Shown: piece by piece, positions 9,518 to 19,681 of the stretch
Numbering within the stretch: the stretch's first letter is position 1
How the letters are laid out: each line of letters starts with the position of its first letter
Assembly: GCA_016794525.1 (NCBI GenBank)
Contig: JAEUJY010000162.1
Location: 1-55,956, forward strand
DNA length: 55,956 nucleotides
DNA from: Myxococcales bacterium
GTDB lineage: Bacteria; Myxococcota_A; Polyangia; Haliangiales; Haliangiaceae
Direction: 5' to 3'
Notes under the pieces: model-generated
Database searches by the model: none
What the model was told of the DNA's origin: nothing
The model's input: only the letters and a program-made list of their open reading frames with translations
Made by a program: the position numbers and the translations under genes

Positions 9518-10348
9518 TCAGTGGCCGTGATCGTGGCCGTGACCGTGACCGTGATCGTGCGCGTGGCCGTGATCGTGCGCGTGGCTGTGATCGTGGCCGT
9601 GCTCGTGGCCGTGACCATGGCCGTGGTCGTGATGCCCGTGCGCCGCGGCCCCCGCCGTCGGCGCCGGCAGCGCAGCCCGCCGGGCCGCCAGCCAGGCCAG
9701 CCACTCGTCGACGCCCTCGCCGGTCTTGGCGGACACCGCGATCACCCGCGGCTCGGGCATGGCCCGGGCCAGCGCGTCCTTGACCGCCGCCAGGTCGAAG
9801 TCGAGGTGCGGCAAGAGATCGATCTTGGTCAGCAGCACCAGGTCGGCCTTCAAGAACATCGTCGGGTACTTCAGCGGCTTGTCCTCGCCCTCGGTGACCG
9901 CCAGCGCCACGACGTTCGCCGCCTGGCCCAGGTCGTAGACCGCCGGGCACACCAGGTTGCCGACGTTCTCGACGAACAGCACGTCGACGCCGGCGATCGG
10001 CAGCGCGTGGAGCGCGTGGTGCACCATCCTCGCGTCGAGGTGGCACGCCGAGCCGGTGGTGATGGCGCGCGACGGGATGCCCGCGCGCTCGAGCCGCGCG
10101 GCGTCGCGATCGGTCGCCAGGTCGCCGGCGATCGCGGCCAGCCGCAGCCCCGCCTGGTGGCGCGCCGTGGCCTCGAGGATCGCGGTCTTGCCCGCCCCCG
10201 GCGAGCCCATCAGGTTGATCGTCAGCACGCCGGCGCCCGCGAAGTGTTCGCGGTTGTGCCCGGCGTTGGTGTCGTTGTCGGCGAGGATGCGCCCCTGGAT
10301 CTCCAGCGGCACGACGTCGGGATCGCCACAGCCACAGTCGCTACACAT
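9518..10348 (-). CDS. hypB: Hydrogenase nickel incorporation GTPase HypB with C-terminal His tail
   Basis: SIMIBI-class GTPase that, with HypA, inserts nickel into the [NiFe] hydrogenase large subunit. 276 residues from ATG 10348, giving the family start MCSDCGCGDPD with its CxxCGC nickel motif. Walker A GSPGAGKT is at 48-55; SACHLDARMVHHAL carries the GTPase-domain metal site Cys-His; TKIDLLPHLDFD is the guanine-specificity region. Odd: the poly-histidine nickel-storage segment, normally near the N-terminus between the CxxCGC motif and the GTPase domain, is instead the last ~43 residues (21 His in the final 40, alternating with Gly/Asp/Ala). It is encoded by a hexamer-like repeat. Last gene of the hyb-hyp operon; overlaps hypA by 8 bases. 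Confidence 0.95.
   Translation of the reverse strand: MCSDCGCGDPDVVPLEIQGRILADNDTNAGHNREHFAGAGVLTINLMGSPGAGKTAILEATARHQAGLRLAAIAGDLATDRDAARLERAGIPSRAITTGSACHLDARMVHHALHALPIAGVDVLFVENVGNLVCPAVYDLGQAANVVALAVTEGEDKPLKYPTMFLKADLVLLTKIDLLPHLDFDLAAVKDALARAMPEPRVIAVSAKTGEGVDEWLAWLAARRAALPAPTAGAAAHGHHDHGHGHGHEHGHDHSHAHDHGHAHDHGHGHGHDHGH
9521..9640 (-). repeat. Hexamer-like repeat encoding the HypB His tail
   Basis: About 120 bases of imperfect six-base units (GTGGCC, GTGATC, GTGACC, GTGCGC on the plus strand), which on the coding strand give alternating His-Gly, His-Asp and His-Ala. Slippage within such a tract would change tail length in steps of two residues without shifting the frame. Confidence 0.85.
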
Positions 10349-10715
10349 CGGGTGCCTCCTTCGCGTCGTCGTCGTCGTCGAGCTCCAGCTCGATCCGTTG
10401 CAGCACGATCTCGTCACCGGACGCCAGCTTGGCCGGCGCGCCGCACGGCTCGCAGCGCAGCGGCGCGCCGCGGGCGATCGTCGCCGCGCATTTCGGGCAG
10501 CGCCACGCCGCCGGCCGCGCGTCGATGGTCAGCTCGGCGTCGGCGCACCGGGTGCCGCCGCGGAACGTCGCGAACGCGGTGGCCAGGAGCTCGGTCTCGA
10601 CCCCGGCCAGCTCGCCGATCGCGACGTGGACCCGCTTGATCCGCGCGGTCGGGTGCGGCCGGGCCGCGGCCTCGACCTGATCGACCAGCGCCGCGACGAT
10701 CGAGTACTCGTGCAT
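10341..10715 (-). CDS. hypA: Hydrogenase maturation nickel metallochaperone HypA
   Basis: Small nickel chaperone working with HypB. 124 residues from ATG 10715. The N-terminal nickel ligands are present as MHEYSIV (His2, Glu3), and the zinc site is a pair of CxxC motifs, CPKC and CEPC, in the second half. Size is normal (about 113-125). Unusual only in an acidic end (ELDDDDDAKEAPDV). Its ATG shares one base with the TGA of the crotonase gene upstream (TGATG), and its stop lies inside hypB, so translation of the three is coupled. Confidence 0.95.
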   Translation of the reverse strand: MHEYSIVAALVDQVEAAARPHPTARIKRVHVAIGELAGVETELLATAFATFRGGTRCADAELTIDARPAAWRCPKCAATIARGAPLRCEPCGAPAKLASGDEIVLQRIELELDDDDDAKEAPDV

Positions 10716-11563
10716 CACCGACCTCCGATCGGGCCGGGGAACGCCGGCGGCCGCTTGGCGAAGAACGCGTCGAGGCCCTCGGCGAAGTCGGCGCCGTCGG
10801 CGATCCGGGCCAGCTCCTCGAGCTCGCGGTCGAGGTGGACGCTCAGCCGATCGGCGCCGGCCGCGGCGCTCATCAGGCTCTTGGCCACCGCCATCGCCTC
10901 GGTCGGCCCCGCCGCCAGCCGGGTCGCCAGCGCCCGCGCCTCGGCGTCGACGGTGCCGTCGGGGTGGACCGCGGTGATGAGCCCCAGCTCGAGGGCGGCG
11001 CGGGCGGTCAGCCGCGGGCTCAGGTACGCCAGCTCGAGCGCCTTGCGCAGCCCGACCAGCTGCGGCAGGAAGAACGTCGTCGACTCGGCGCCCGACAGCC
11101 CGGTCTTGAAGTACGCCCACTCGAAGCTGGCGCGCTCCGACGCCAGCACCAGGTCGCACGCCAGCGCCAGCCCGAAGCCGCCGGCGGCCGCCGGGCCGTC
11201 GACCGCGGCGATCACCGGCTTGGGCGCGCGCCGCAGCTCGCTGATCGTCGCGTGCAGGTACTCGAGGATCTGCTTGAAGATCGCGCCGTGGCCGCCGGTG
11301 CGCGGCGGCCCGCCGCCGGCCTTCAGGTAGTCGAGATCGTCGGCCGCGCCGCCGGCCCGGATGTACTTCAGGTCGGCGCCGGTGCAGAACACGCCGCCGT
11401 CGCCGCGCACGACGATCGCGCGCACGGCGCGATCGCGGGTGAGCGTCAGCCCGGCCTTGCGCAGGTCGCGCGCGGTGGTGACGTCGAGCGAGTTCATCCG
11501 CGCGCGCCGCGCGATCGTCAGCACCCCGACCGCGCCGTCGATCTCGACCTGGATGTCGCTCAT
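10715..11563 (-). CDS. Crotonase-fold (enoyl-CoA hydratase/isomerase family) protein inside the hyp operon
   Basis: 282 residues from ATG 11563, the normal length of a single-domain crotonase. Family features: VFCTGADLKYI (first oxyanion-hole loop) and DGPAAAGGFGLALACDLVLAS (second loop). The two glutamates used by classical hydratases are missing: by alignment with the usual GGGCE and QPE motifs, the positions read GGFG and EWAY, so simple enoyl-CoA hydration is unlikely. It is locked between hypE and hypA with TGATG one-base overlaps on both sides. The C-terminal half of HypX, which makes the active-site CO from formyl-CoA in some aerobic hydrogenase producers, is also a crotonase domain; a related role is a hypothesis. 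A plain acyl-CoA enzyme captured by the operon is the alternative. Confidence 0.85.
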   Translation of the reverse strand: MSDIQVEIDGAVGVLTIARRARMNSLDVTTARDLRKAGLTLTRDRAVRAIVVRGDGGVFCTGADLKYIRAGGAADDLDYLKAGGGPPRTGGHGAIFKQILEYLHATISELRRAPKPVIAAVDGPAAAGGFGLALACDLVLASERASFEWAYFKTGLSGAESTTFFLPQLVGLRKALELAYLSPRLTARAALELGLITAVHPDGTVDAEARALATRLAAGPTEAMAVAKSLMSAAAGADRLSVHLDRELEELARIADGADFAEGLDAFFAKRPPAFPGPIGGR

Positions 11564-12591
11564 CAGCAGATCCTCGGCAGCGGCTCGCCCTCGGGCTCGA
11601 CCAGCAGGCGCCGGCCGAAGCCGGTGTCGACCACGACCCGCCCCGGCGGCTCGGCGACGACGGTGCCGATCAGCGCCGCGTCGCGGCCGAGCGGGTGGGC
11701 CCGGACCGCGGCCAGCACGGCCTCGGCGCGATCGGCGCGCACCCCCATCACCACCTTGCCCTCGTTGGCGACGTGCAGCGGATCGATCCCGAGCAGCTCG
11801 CCGACCGCCCGGACGTCGGGCCGGATCGGCACCGCCGCCTCGTCGAGCATGACGGCGACGCCGGCCTTGTCGGCCATCTCGTGGAGCGCGCTGGCCAGGC
11901 CGCCCCGGGTCGGATCCTTCATCGCCGTGATCGCGTCGCCGCCGGCGTCGAGGGCGACCCGCACCAGGCCGTTCAGCGGCGCCACGTCGGAGACCAGCTC
12001 GACGTCGAGGGCCAGGTTGCCGCGGGCGGCGAGCACCGCCAGGCCGTGATCGCCCATCGTGCCGGTGACCAGGATGCGGTCGCCGGCCACGAGGCCGCGA
12101 TCGGTCACGACCCGGTCGGTGAGGCCGACGCCGGTGGTGGTGAGCACCAGGCCGTCGACCTCGCCCTTGCCCATCACCTTGGTGTCGCCGGTCATGATCC
12201 GCACGCCGGCCTCGGCGCAGGTGGCGCGGATCGACGCGGCGACCCGCTCGAGGTCGGCCCGGGGGAAGCCCTCCTCGATCACCACCGCCAGGGTCAGCAT
12301 GACCGCGTCGGTGACGCCCATCATCGCCAGGTCGTTGACCGTGCCGGCCACCGCCAGGCGGCCGATGTCACCGCCGGGAAAAAACCGCGGGTGGACCACG
12401 TGGGCGTCGGTGGTCGCGACCAGCCACCGATCGCCGATCCGCACCGCGGCGCCGTCGTCGAGATCGGCCAGGCCGACGTCGCCGGGCGCGACCGGCGCGG
12501 CCAGGCCCTCGACGAACACCTCGCCGATCAGCGCGCGCATCGCGCGCCCGCCGGCGCCCTGCTTGAGCGTGATCCGCTCGCGGACGCTCAC
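11563..12591 (-). CDS. hypE: Hydrogenase maturation factor HypE
   Basis: PurM-like ATPase that dehydrates the carbamoyl group received from HypF to a thiocyanate on its C-terminal cysteine and passes cyanide to iron on HypCD. 342 residues from GTG 12591. Visible: KQGAGGRAM near the start, LDDGAAV, GDIGRLAVAGTVNDLAMMG (nucleotide-binding glycine-rich region), MTGDTKVMGKGEVDG, KDPTRGGLASALHEMA, and the required C-terminal end PRIC with the reactive Cys as last residue. GTG overlaps the hypD stop by 4 bases; the TGA shares one base with the ATG of the crotonase. Confidence 0.97.
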   Translation of the reverse strand: MSVRERITLKQGAGGRAMRALIGEVFVEGLAAPVAPGDVGLADLDDGAAVRIGDRWLVATTDAHVVHPRFFPGGDIGRLAVAGTVNDLAMMGVTDAVMLTLAVVIEEGFPRADLERVAASIRATCAEAGVRIMTGDTKVMGKGEVDGLVLTTTGVGLTDRVVTDRGLVAGDRILVTGTMGDHGLAVLAARGNLALDVELVSDVAPLNGLVRVALDAGGDAITAMKDPTRGGLASALHEMADKAGVAVMLDEAAVPIRPDVRAVGELLGIDPLHVANEGKVVMGVRADRAEAVLAAVRAHPLGRDAALIGTVVAEPPGRVVVDTGFGRRLLVEPEGEPLPRIC

Positions 12592-13745
12592 GGCGCCCTC
12601 GCCGCGTCGGGCCGCGCGCCGAGCTGGACCAGGTCGGGCACGCCGCCGTACTGGTGCCAGATCCGGCAGGTGCCCTCGGACGACACCATGCACGCGCCGA
12701 CCGGCGTGTCGGGCGTGCACGCGCGCCCGAACAGCGAGCAGTCGCGGGGCGCCGCGATGCCGGCCATGATGTCGCCGCACACGCAGTGCTCGACCAGCGC
12801 CGGCGGCGCCATCTGCCACAGCGACGCCACGTCGATGTCGAACCGGCGCCGCGCGTCGACGTGCGCGAACTCGTCGCGCAGCCGCAGGTTGCCGCTGGGG
12901 ACGTGGGCGATCCCGCGCCAGCGCCCGCCGATCGGCTGGAACACCCGCCACAAGAGCGCCTGCGCGACCTTGTTGCCCTCCGCGGTCACGCAGCGCGGGT
13001 AGCAGTTGACCGCCCGCGCCTCGCCCGCGACGACCAGCTCGACCAGCGCCACCAGCCCGGCCAGCACGTCGAGCGGCTCGAACCCGGCGACGACCACCGG
13101 CCGCCGGTGCTGGGCCGCGAACGCGTCGAAGATCGCCGAGCCGGTGATGGTCGCGGCGTGGCCGGCGGCGAGGAAGCCCTCGACCTTGGCGCCGGGCATC
13201 TCGGCGACGATCTCCATCACCGGCGGGATGTACTTGTGCGCCGACAGCACCGTGAAGTTGGGCGGTGGATCGCTCACCAGCACCGCCGCCGTCGCGACGG
13301 CGGTGGTCTCGAAGCCGCTGGCGAAGAACACGATCGGATCGCGCGTCGCGCGCGCCAGCTCGACCGCCTGGGCCACGCTGTAGACGACGTCGATGCGCGC
13401 GCCCTCGGCCTGGGCGTCGGCCAGGGACATCGCGGTGCCCGGCACCTTGAGCATGTCGCCGTAGGTCGCGACCCGGACGCCGGCGCGGGCCAGCGCCACC
13501 GCCTCGTCGATCTCGGGCAGATCGGTCACGCACACCGGGCAGCCGGGGCCCATCGTCACGTCGAGCCCGCGGGGGAACGCCGCGCGCAGGCCGTAGCGGG
13601 CGATCGCCTGCTCGTGGCTGCCGCACACGTGCATCACCGAGATCGGGCGACCGGCCGCGGCCACCAGCTCGGCCAGCCGCGCGCCCAGGGCCTTGGCCCG
13701 GGCCGGATCGCGGAACCGCATCTCGCTGGTCGCGGGGTCAGACAT
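12588..13745 (-). CDS. hypD: Hydrogenase maturation factor HypD
   Basis: Iron-sulfur protein that with HypC assembles the Fe(CN)2CO unit. 385 residues from ATG 13745. Conserved family motifs are all seen: VCGSHE near residue 40, GPGCPVCVT near 67-75, ASGFETTA, SAHKYIPP, AGFEPLD and the C-terminal cysteine cluster (RCVTAEGN, HCVCGDIMAG, CSLFGRACTPDTPVGACM, GTCRIW) that binds the [4Fe-4S] centre. Length is normal. Overlaps hypC by 8 bases (ATGTCTGA) and hypE by 4. Confidence 0.97.
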   Translation of the reverse strand: MSDPATSEMRFRDPARAKALGARLAELVAAAGRPISVMHVCGSHEQAIARYGLRAAFPRGLDVTMGPGCPVCVTDLPEIDEAVALARAGVRVATYGDMLKVPGTAMSLADAQAEGARIDVVYSVAQAVELARATRDPIVFFASGFETTAVATAAVLVSDPPPNFTVLSAHKYIPPVMEIVAEMPGAKVEGFLAAGHAATITGSAIFDAFAAQHRRPVVVAGFEPLDVLAGLVALVELVVAGEARAVNCYPRCVTAEGNKVAQALLWRVFQPIGGRWRGIAHVPSGNLRLRDEFAHVDARRRFDIDVASLWQMAPPALVEHCVCGDIMAGIAAPRDCSLFGRACTPDTPVGACMVSSEGTCRIWHQYGGVPDLVQLGARPDAARAP

Positions 13746-14031
13746 CGGCCTTGCCCGCCCCGGCCAGCTCGCCGCGCACGTCGGCCGCCATCAGGTCGTC
13801 GCCGCCGCCCCGGACCTCGCCCAGGAGCTCGTCGTACATCGCCAGCGTCTCGGCGATGTCCTCGGGCGGGATGCGCCGGATCGCGTAGCCGACGTGGTTG
13901 AGCAGGTAGTCGCCGGGCACGACCGGCTCGTCGATGACGTCGAGCCGGACCTGCTTCTTGACGCCCCAGAAGTCGACGACGGCGATCATCCCGTCGATCG
14001 ACAGCACGCGGCCGGGAACTCCTAGACACAT
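13738..14031 (-). CDS. hypC: Hydrogenase maturation chaperone HypC
   Basis: Small chaperone that carries iron with HypD and delivers it to the large subunit. 97 residues from ATG 14031, giving the essential N-terminus MCLGVPGRV with Cys2, which binds iron and the large-subunit precursor. Middle motif VDFWGVKKQVRLDVID and PGDYLLNHVGYAIRRI are typical (the latter of the HVG..I family signature). Overlaps hypF by 10 bases and hypD by 8. Confidence 0.96.
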   Translation of the reverse strand: MCLGVPGRVLSIDGMIAVVDFWGVKKQVRLDVIDEPVVPGDYLLNHVGYAIRRIPPEDIAETLAMYDELLGEVRGGGDDLMAADVRGELAGAGKADV

Positions 14032-16283
14032 GACGTCAGCTTCCTTTCGTCCAGGCAGGTCGCGACCAGCGCTTGCCCGAGCGCCAGGCCACCGTCGCCC
14101 GGCGGCGCGGCCCGCGGCAGGTATACCGCGAGATCGGCCAGCTCGTGGACCAGGCCCTCGGCCAGGAGCGGGTTCTGGAAACACCCACCGGTCAGCACGA
14201 TCGGCCGCGGCCCGCGCTCGACCAGCGCCGCCCGGACCAGCGTCGCCGCGCCCAGCACCAGCGTCCGGTGGAACCGCGCGGCGATCACCGCCGGCGCGCA
14301 GCCGGCCAGCACGTCGGCGACGATCGCGCGCACCATCGGCCGGTGGTCGAGCTGCCACGGCGCCGCGCCGCGCTCGATCGGCAGCGGGTACGCGCCGTGA
14401 TCGCCGGCCGCGGCGTGGTTGAGCGCCATCGCGACCTGGCCCTCGTGGGCCGACCGGGTCCGGCCCAGCACCAGCGCGCCGACGCCGTCGAACAGCCGGC
14501 CGACGCCGTGGGCCGGCGGCGTGTTGAGGCCGCCGGCGATCATCTGCCGCAGCACGCGCAGATCGCCGGCCGCGACCGCGGCGAACACCGGCAGCTCGGC
14601 CAGCGGCGGCGCGCCGGCGAACGCGTCGTCGACCAGCGCCAGCGCGATCCGCCACACCTGCCGGATCGCCGCGTCGCCGCCGGGCAAGGCGATCGGCCGC
14701 AGCGTCGCCAGCCGCGCGCAGTCGGCGCCGTCGACCTCGAGCAGCTCGCCGCCCCAGGCCGCGCCGTCGGTGCCCAGGCCGGTGCCGTCCCAGGCCAGGC
14801 CCAGCACGGGGCCGCGCAGGCCCAGCTCGGCCACCACCGCGGCGACGTGGGCGTGGTGGTGCTGGACGCCGACGTGGGTGACGCCGCCGCGGGCCAGCGC
14901 GTAGCGCGTCGACGGGTAGTCGGGGTGGAGATCGTGGGCGATCACCTCGGGCCGCACCCGCACCAGCCGCTCCATCCGCTCGATCGCCTCGGCGAAGAAC
15001 TCGAGCGCCAGCGCGTCGTCGAGGTCGCCGATGTGCGGGCCGAAGTACGCGGCGTCGCCGTGGGCCAGGCAGAAGGTGTTCTTCAGGTGGGCGCCGACCG
15101 CCAGCACCGGCCGCGGCACCGGCCGCGCCAGCGCGATCGGCCGCGGCACGTAGCCCCGCGACCGCCGCAGGATCATCGGCGCGCCGGCCACCACCCGCGC
15201 CACCGAGTCGTCGCACCGGGTCGCGATCGGCCGGTCGTGGAGCAAGAGCGCGTCGGCCAGCGGCGCCAGCCGGGCCCGGGCGTCGTCGTCGTGCTGCGCG
15301 ATCGGCTCGTCGGTGACGTTGCCCGAGGTCAAGACCAGCGGCCCACCGACCGCCGCCAGCAAGAGCTGGTGCAACGGCGTGTACGGCAAGAACAGCCCGA
15401 CCACCGGGGTGTCGGGCGCGACGCCGTCGGCCAGCCCGGCGTCGGCCCGGCGCGCCGCCAGCGTGATCGGCCGCTCGGGGCTGGTCAGGAGCGCGACGTC
15501 GGCCGGCGTCAGCACCGCCAGCCGATGCGCGGCGGCGAGGTCGGCGACCATCACCGCGAACGGCTTGGCGTCGCGGCGCTTGCGCAGGCGCAGCGCGGCG
15601 ACCGCGGCCGCGTCGGTGGCGTCGCACGCCAGGTGGTAGCCGCCCAGGCCCTTGACCGCGACGACGTGGCCGCCGCGCAACAGCGCCGCGGCGTCGGCCA
15701 GCGGGTCGCCGGGGCCGGCCGGCTCGAGCGCGAGCCGCGGCCCGCACGCCGGGCACGCGATCGGCTGGGCGTGGAACCGCCGATCGTCGGGGTCGTCGTA
15801 CTCGCGCGCGCACGCCGGGCACAGCGGGAACCCGGCCATCGTCGTCGCCGGGCGATCGTACGGCAGCGCCAGCGCGATCGTGAACCGCGGCCCGCAGTAG
15901 GTGCAGCTGGTGAACGGGTACGCGAAGTGGCGATCCGTCGGATCGGCGACCTCGGCCAGGCACGTCGGGCAGGTCGCCAGGTCCGGCGGGATCGACAGCG
16001 TCACCGCGCCGCCGGCGCTGGTGGTGTCGATCGAGAACTGGCCGGGCGCCGCGTCGCCCAGCGGCTGCCACGCGACGGTCCGCACCCGCCCCGGCGCGTC
16101 GACGCCGAGCCGGGCGACGAACGCCTCGAGCACCGGCTCGGCCGCGAACGCGTCGATCACGACGCCGGCGTCGTCGTTGCGGACCCGCCCCGCCACGCCC
16201 AGCTCCCGCGCCACCCGGTACACCCACGGCCGGAACCCGACCCCCTGGACCGTGCCGGTCACCGCGATCCGGCGACCGGTCAT
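14022..16283 (-). CDS. hypF: Carbamoyltransferase HypF
   Basis: Uses carbamoyl phosphate and ATP to make carbamoyl-adenylate and transfers the carbamoyl group to HypE, the source of the cyanide ligands. 753 residues from ATG 16283. Domain order: acylphosphatase-like (GTVQGVGFRPWVYR, residues ~8-22), two zinc-finger blocks (CPTC...CTYC and CPAC...CPAC, ~105-185), YrdC-like (KGLGGYHLACDA onwards, ~215-380), and a Kae1-like C-terminal domain with the metal-binding GVQHHHAHVAA. All expected parts are intact. Start overlaps the protease stop (ATGA). Confidence 0.97.
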   Translation of the reverse strand: MTGRRIAVTGTVQGVGFRPWVYRVARELGVAGRVRNDDAGVVIDAFAAEPVLEAFVARLGVDAPGRVRTVAWQPLGDAAPGQFSIDTTSAGGAVTLSIPPDLATCPTCLAEVADPTDRHFAYPFTSCTYCGPRFTIALALPYDRPATTMAGFPLCPACAREYDDPDDRRFHAQPIACPACGPRLALEPAGPGDPLADAAALLRGGHVVAVKGLGGYHLACDATDAAAVAALRLRKRRDAKPFAVMVADLAAAHRLAVLTPADVALLTSPERPITLAARRADAGLADGVAPDTPVVGLFLPYTPLHQLLLAAVGGPLVLTSGNVTDEPIAQHDDDARARLAPLADALLLHDRPIATRCDDSVARVVAGAPMILRRSRGYVPRPIALARPVPRPVLAVGAHLKNTFCLAHGDAAYFGPHIGDLDDALALEFFAEAIERMERLVRVRPEVIAHDLHPDYPSTRYALARGGVTHVGVQHHHAHVAAVVAELGLRGPVLGLAWDGTGLGTDGAAWGGELLEVDGADCARLATLRPIALPGGDAAIRQVWRIALALVDDAFAGAPPLAELPVFAAVAAGDLRVLRQMIAGGLNTPPAHGVGRLFDGVGALVLGRTRSAHEGQVAMALNHAAAGDHGAYPLPIERGAAPWQLDHRPMVRAIVADVLAGCAPAVIAARFHRTLVLGAATLVRAALVERGPRPIVLTGGCFQNPLLAEGLVHELADLAVYLPRAAPPGDGGLALGQALVATCLDERKLTSCV

Positions 16284-16744
16284 GACGCGGCGGTCCCGGC
16301 CACCTCGGCCACCACCCGGGCGGCCAGCGCCGGCAGCGCGGCGTCGACCGCCGGCGACAGCTCGAGCCCGAGCGCGATCACCGCCGGCGTGATGCCGTGC
16401 AGCACGACCCGCTTGGGCGCCCGGCCGAGGAGCCGCAGCGCCGCCAGCAGGTCGTTGATGCCGTGCTGGTGCGGCGACAGCTTGTTCGAGAACGCCGCCG
16501 GGATGTGATCGTCCTCGAGCCGGACCAGGCTGCCGGGCGCGCCGCCGGTGGCGACCGCGTCGACGATCACCAGCAGGTCGAGGTCCTCGAGATCGCCCAA
16601 CAGCTCGTGGGTCGACGTGCCGCCGTCGATCACGACGACGCCGGCGGGCAGCGTGCCGGCGGCCTCGAGGCGTTCGACGCAGCGCACCCCGGCGCCCTCG
16701 TCTCCCATGATCAGGTTGCCGACGCCGAGGACCACGGTGCGCAT
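16280..16744 (-). CDS. Hydrogenase maturation protease (HybD/HyaD family)
   Basis: Nickel-dependent checking endopeptidase that trims the large-subunit C-terminal tail after metal loading. 154 residues from ATG 16744. Family motifs: GVGNLIMGDEGAG with the metal-ligand Glu and Asp near the N-terminus (Glu16 equivalent in DEGAGV), IDGGTSTHELL, LVIVDAV (second Asp ligand) and SPHQHGINDLLAAL carrying the conserved His. It starts 10 bases after hybC, its obvious substrate, and overlaps hypF. Most similar in context to E. coli HybD, but the symbol is withheld because the match is by family only. Confidence 0.95.
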   Translation of the reverse strand: MRTVVLGVGNLIMGDEGAGVRCVERLEAAGTLPAGVVVIDGGTSTHELLGDLEDLDLLVIVDAVATGGAPGSLVRLEDDHIPAAFSNKLSPHQHGINDLLAALRLLGRAPKRVVLHGITPAVIALGLELSPAVDAALPALAARVVAEVAGTAAS

Positions 16745-16754
16745 GGGGTCCAGT

Positions 16755-18458
<1,704 letters not shown>

Positions 18459-18505
18459 GGGGGTTCTTCCGCCTCAGGGGGTTGGCGAGGGAGCGTCGCA
18501 GCGAG

Positions 18506-19681
18506 TCAGGCCGGGTCCGGGGCCGCCCGCCGACTCATCTTGGGGAGGACCGGCAGCACGCGGATGGCGATGATGAACGCGAGGATCTCGAGCGCGATGA
18601 GGCCGATCGTGACCGCCAGCTCCCCCAGCGACGGGAAGTAGCGCCAGCCGGCCCCGGTATTGTACGCCACCAGGTAGGCGTCGATGCGGTAGAGCATGCC
18701 GCCGGCCGCGAGCAGCGCCGCGGCGCCGAAGAACCGCGACGGCCGGCGCCCGGCCGGGCCGAGCAGCATCACCACCGGCGCCGCGAACAGCGCGGTCTCG
18801 ACCCAGAACAGGTAGACCAGCGGCCGCGCCACGAACAGGTTGCCGAGCTGGCCGCGCGCCGCGAGGTCGCCGAAGCGCATGATCAGGAACGCCGCCGCGA
18901 GGAACTGGCCGACCCGCATCAGCTTCGCCAGCAGGTCGCCCTCGACCGGGCGGCGCAGCGCCAGCGAGGTCACGCTGCCCTCGACGGTGACCGCGGCCAG
19001 GCCCATGCCGATCGTCGAGCTGAGGAACAACAGCGGCAAGAGCTGGGTCTGGTACAGCGGATCGACCTGGGGCCCGAACACCAGCAGCATCGAGCCGAGC
19101 GACGACTGGTGCATCGTCGGCAACAGCACGCCGATCGAGATCAACAGGAACAGCACCCGATCGACCTTCTGCCGGATCCGGACCATGCCGAACCGCTCGA
19201 GGACGGCCGGCAGGAACTCGAGGAACAGGATCAGCGTGTACGCCGAGATGCACAGCGCGACCTCGAACAGCACCGAGTTCACCTGGGCGTAGCGCGGCAC
19301 GAAGATGTGCCAGAACTCCCAGTACCGGCCGATGTCGAAGAACACCGACGCGCCGGCCATCACGTAGCCGAACAGCGCGGTCAAGAGCGCCGGCCGCACG
19401 ATCGGGTGGTACTGGCCGCGGTTGAGGATGTAGGTGATGAACGCGACCGTGAAGCCGCTGGCGCCGAGCGCCGAGCCGACGACGACGTCGTAGGCGATCC
19501 AGATGCCCCACGGGTAGCCATCGGACAGGTTGGTCACCGCGCCGATGCCGTGGATGAACCGGGTCGCGAGCACCGCGAGCATGATGACGACCAGCAGCGC
19601 GAGCACGCCGGTGAACGGCGTCCAGATCCGACCGCCCAGCGGCGCGGGCTCGGGGTGGTGGCTGGTGGTGGCGGCGGTCAC
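18506..19681 (-). CDS. hybB: Membrane subunit of hydrogenase, HybB/NrfD family
   Basis: Integral membrane subunit that anchors the enzyme and moves electrons or protons to quinone; HybB of E. coli is a haem-free NrfD-type protein and couples H2 oxidation to the membrane. 391 residues from GTG 19681; the longer frame starting at 19765 would lie in hybA. About nine or ten hydrophobic segments are visible, the first at ~22-45 (GVLALLVVIMLAVLATRF), including GYPWGIWIAYDVVVGSALGASGF and FIIAIRVLPVL at the C-terminus. GTG overlaps the hybA stop by 4 bases. Confidence 0.93.
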   Translation of the reverse strand: MTAATTSHHPEPAPLGGRIWTPFTGVLALLVVIMLAVLATRFIHGIGAVTNLSDGYPWGIWIAYDVVVGSALGASGFTVAFITYILNRGQYHPIVRPALLTALFGYVMAGASVFFDIGRYWEFWHIFVPRYAQVNSVLFEVALCISAYTLILFLEFLPAVLERFGMVRIRQKVDRVLFLLISIGVLLPTMHQSSLGSMLLVFGPQVDPLYQTQLLPLLFLSSTIGMGLAAVTVEGSVTSLALRRPVEGDLLAKLMRVGQFLAAAFLIMRFGDLAARGQLGNLFVARPLVYLFWVETALFAAPVVMLLGPAGRRPSRFFGAAALLAAGGMLYRIDAYLVAYNTGAGWRYFPSLGELAVTIGLIALEILAFIIAIRVLPVLPKMSRRAAPDPA

